From Mycetocola lacteus (GTDB lineage Bacteria > Actinomycetota > Actinomycetes > Actinomycetales > Microbacteriaceae), in the NCBI RefSeq assembly GCF_003667575.1, contig NZ_RCUY01000005.1, forward strand, positions 496,001 through 560,000: 64,000 nt of DNA, written 5' to 3'. Below the pieces are notes generated by a model. It saw nothing but the letters and a program-made list of their open reading frames with translations, did not search any database and was not told the DNA's origin. The position numbers were made by a program, and so were the translations under genes. Positions 62,350 to 64,000 of the stretch are shown here, in pieces. Each line of letters begins with the position of its first letter. Positions within the stretch are counted from its first letter, which is position 1.

Positions 62350-62976
62350 ATGTTTCGTCCGTCGGCACAGAGCGCGGTTCGCATCGGTGCGGCCGCCATC
62401 AGCGTCCTCACCTCACTCACCCTGTTTGCTCCGTCGTCGCCTCGATTTGCCGTTTCGGCCTCGGCCGCGACAACGCCCGTCACCAAGCTGAGCGAGGCTC
62501 CATCGATCACACTCGCCGCCGATAACCGAGTGGTACTTGATCCCAGGTTGGACCCGGGAACGATCGGCCTGTGCAATGCCGGACTAGGCGATGTGAGTGT
62601 CAAAAACTATGACGCGGCACGCCTGGGAAACATTGATCTCTTCTGCGGAGATGAGCGAGACGGATACGTGCACATCAGGAATAAGCATGAGAAAGAATGG
62701 CGGTCACTCATGGATTCGTTCGGTGGCGGTGGAACCTGGGACGACTTCATGGAAATGGCCCTCAGCTCTTCGGTCACCAACCCTGGCCCGGGATATCCGA
62801 TCGACATTGGTTCCGGCAAGTACTGCTATTCCACTCCCGTCCAGATCTTCCGCAGTGATGGGTCCCTGATCCGAGTGATCAATCCGACGATAATCGTGTC
62901 GGCCAATAACAAAAAGGTCATCACCGCTGTGCCCACCACCGATGCGGTATCGAGCAATTGCAGAACCGTGGAATGA
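62350..62976 (+). CDS. Secreted protein with RNase-toxin-like C-terminal domain
   Basis: A 208-residue protein with a Sec signal peptide (residues 1-40, basic head, hydrophobic core and AVSASA cleavage region). The mature domain contains NYDAARLGNI, DGYVHIRNKHEKEW near residue 105, WDDFMEMAL, GKYCYSTP and the final strands IIVSANNKKVITAVPT. H-I-x-x-K-H early and a terminal 'V-x-x...KKVITAVP' strand pair are the layout of barnase/EndoU/RelE-like (BECR) nuclease toxins. Four cysteines could form disulfides. DNA is lower in G+C than its neighbours (about half in 62641-62700). Function inferred. Confidence 0.65.
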   Translation: MFRPSAQSAVRIGAAAISVLTSLTLFAPSSPRFAVSASAATTPVTKLSEAPSITLAADNRVVLDPRLDPGTIGLCNAGLGDVSVKNYDAARLGNIDLFCGDERDGYVHIRNKHEKEWRSLMDSFGGGGTWDDFMEMALSSSVTNPGPGYPIDIGSGKYCYSTPVQIFRSDGSLIRVINPTIIVSANNKKVITAVPTTDAVSSNCRTVE

Positions 62977-62977
62977 C

Positions 62978-63283
62978 ATGGATCTGCCAATCGAGAAGCG
63001 TGAACTCGTGCTAATGGTCGACTACGGTTTCGATTGGCCACTCTCCGATGTGACGTGGTGGCCAGAGGATAAACCCGACTGGAATACGCTGATTACCCCC
63101 AAACTCCGCGAGGATCTGTTGAACTGGGGGCGGTTTTTCCAACGATATGGAGACTCCGAAACCGGTCTATTTGGGAGTGAAGAACGTCGCCGCTGGTTCC
63201 AGCAGGAGGGGTTTCGTCTCGACGCGGAACTCCGCAAGCAGATCGGGCACCTCTACACGGTTCGCCTAGATCTGTGGTTCTAA
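62978..63283 (+). CDS. Candidate inhibitor/immunity protein of the secreted toxin-like protein
   Basis: A 101-residue acidic, tryptophan-rich cytosolic protein (MDLPIEKRELVLMVDYGFDW, TWWPEDKPDWN, LLNWGRFFQRYGD, FRLDAELRKQIGHLYTVRL). It starts one base after the stop of the secreted protein, with GGAA in the preceding codons. Small, acidic, immediately downstream and without signal peptide is exactly what a barstar-like protector of a secreted RNase would look like. I recognise no family. A longer start at 62942 overlaps the toxin-like gene and is less likely. Confidence 0.65.
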   Translation: MDLPIEKRELVLMVDYGFDWPLSDVTWWPEDKPDWNTLITPKLREDLLNWGRFFQRYGDSETGLFGSEERRRWFQQEGFRLDAELRKQIGHLYTVRLDLWF

Positions 63284-63331
63284 CCGAGGTGGATCCGCGA
63301 AACGAGGGTCCACCCCGAGGCAGCCCAAAAC

Positions 63332-64000
63332 CTAGCGCCCGCCGACCCCACCGCCTCCGGCACCGCCGCCGGAGAAGCCGCCACCCATGGAGCCTCCCGT
63401 GCTGGACCCGCCGGAACTACTCCAGGAGGATGCGGTGGATACGGCCGAGTTGAATCCGGCGATCCCTAGTCCCAGCGCGGCGGCGTTGAACCCGTTTTGT
63501 CCGACGTACCAGTTGGGCTCACTCAGATCGGTCTCGTATCGGCCGGCGAGGGTCTTGGCCCACTCCTTCTCCACTCCCCACAGCACCGCGTACGGCAGCA
63601 GCGCCTCGTAGAGACGCAGCACCCGCTGCGGTTCGATCGCCGCGGCCTCGGCATCGGCACCCGCGGCGGGCCCGGTGGCGTCCACCCGCTCCGCACCCTG
63701 CGGGGACTGCAGGATCCGCAGGCGATCCTCCTCGGCCACCTCCAGATACAGTTTGAGTCCCTTCAGATACTCCACCGCGCGCATGCCGTCGGCGCTGAGT
63801 GCGGCCACCGGAACCGCGAACACAAACATCAGCAGCATCGTGATTCCCGTCACGATGGTTGCCCCAATCGCCAGTTCCGGGGCACCACCCTGGGACGCCG
63901 CGGTGATGGTCATGCTCAGGGTTGTGATGAAGGCCAACACCGCGGTGAGGGCCCACCATCCGGCCGCGGGTAGCTTTTCCCAGCGACGTAATCCCTGCGC
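63332..64000 (-). CDS. DUF2207-like membrane protein, C-terminal part (cut by window edge)
   Basis: The frame is open to the window end, so about 222 C-terminal residues are visible. After a Trp-rich segment (RRWEKLPAAGWWALTAVLAF) come two helices, then a cytosolic stretch with ADGMRAVEYLKGLKLYLEVAEEDRL and RVLRLYEALLPYAVLWGVEKEWAKTL, and a tail of Gly/Ser ending GGGFSGGGAGGGGVGGR. These are the hallmarks of the C-terminus of DUF2207/YciQ-like membrane proteins. An internal GTG at 63940 is not the real start. Confidence 0.82.
   Translation of the reverse strand, partial: AQGLRRWEKLPAAGWWALTAVLAFITTLSMTITAASQGGAPELAIGATIVTGITMLLMFVFAVPVAALSADGMRAVEYLKGLKLYLEVAEEDRLRILQSPQGAERVDATGPAAGADAEAAAIEPQRVLRLYEALLPYAVLWGVEKEWAKTLAGRYETDLSEPNWYVGQNGFNAAALGLGIAGFNSAVSTASSWSSSGGSSTGGSMGGGFSGGGAGGGGVGGR

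Noticed and set aside
61932..62525. Plus-strand frame between pit and the secreted toxin-like gene
   Set aside because: It overlaps the signal-peptide gene in another frame, has no ribosome site, and its composition is not protein-like.
62840..62980. Minus-strand small frames inside the toxin-like gene
   Set aside because: They are shadows of the plus-strand gene, which has a signal peptide and a tightly linked downstream partner.

Overview
The window is high-G+C DNA with dense, often overlapping genes and very short promoters. The flavin-dependent ThyX and the gene order rpsO ... pnp ... M16 peptidase ... dapB ... thyX point to an actinomycete, most likely a member of the Microbacteriaceae; the family assignment is inference. 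I see no rRNA, tRNA, CRISPR array, insertion sequence or replication origin.

Layout. 1-4700: a partial membrane protein, thyX, an OsmC peroxide protein, a TIGR01777 epimerase-like protein, a glutaminase-STAS fusion and a small membrane protein. 4800-8610: a coupled ABC exporter (ATPase, permease) plus NarL-type two-component system. 8736-12549: TPR membrane protein, dapB, a GNAT, a histidine phosphatase and an M16 peptidase. 12640-17577: an accessory stress block (two aldo/keto reductases, MarR/DoxX, flavohemoprotein, MerR). 17698-22810: pnp, unknown and membrane proteins, rpsO. 22967-25811: an IclR regulator, a non-coding stretch holding a duplicated palindromic element, then KDG kinase and KDPG aldolase. 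25956-27864: FMN reductase plus luciferase-like monooxygenase pair. 27943-32883: four coupled unknown membrane-protein genes that form a tandemly duplicated gene pair. 33030-39253: AraC/VOC pair, two MFS transporters, another luciferase-like oxidoreductase, a double GNAT.

39304-42603 is a WXG-type polymorphic toxin operon: an ESX-like partner, a toxin with a WXG head, glycine-rich middle and PD-(D/E)XK-like tail, and two related candidate immunity proteins. 42771-48293: apt, an FKBP isomerase, aspA and two divergent NCS2 nucleobase permeases. 48377-60131: an alpha-galactoside island with a secreted GH97, an intracellular GH36, an intracellular GH97, a CUT1 importer without its own ATPase, and a ROK regulator; two of its promoters share one sequence motif. 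60251-61941: a PiT phosphate transporter with a small membrane partner. 62350-63283: a second toxin-like pair, a secreted small protein with an RNase-toxin-like tail followed one base later by a small acidic protein, in DNA of lower G+C. The window ends in a DUF2207-like membrane protein.

Many genes have a -10-like hexamer ending exactly 6 or 7 bases before the start codon, as expected for leaderless mRNAs. Most convergent gene pairs share one long, near-perfect hairpin that can serve as a terminator in both directions. The best candidates for new biology are the WXG toxin operon, the secreted toxin/inhibitor pair, the duplicated four-gene membrane cluster and the twin palindromic elements near 23.85 and 24.0 kb.
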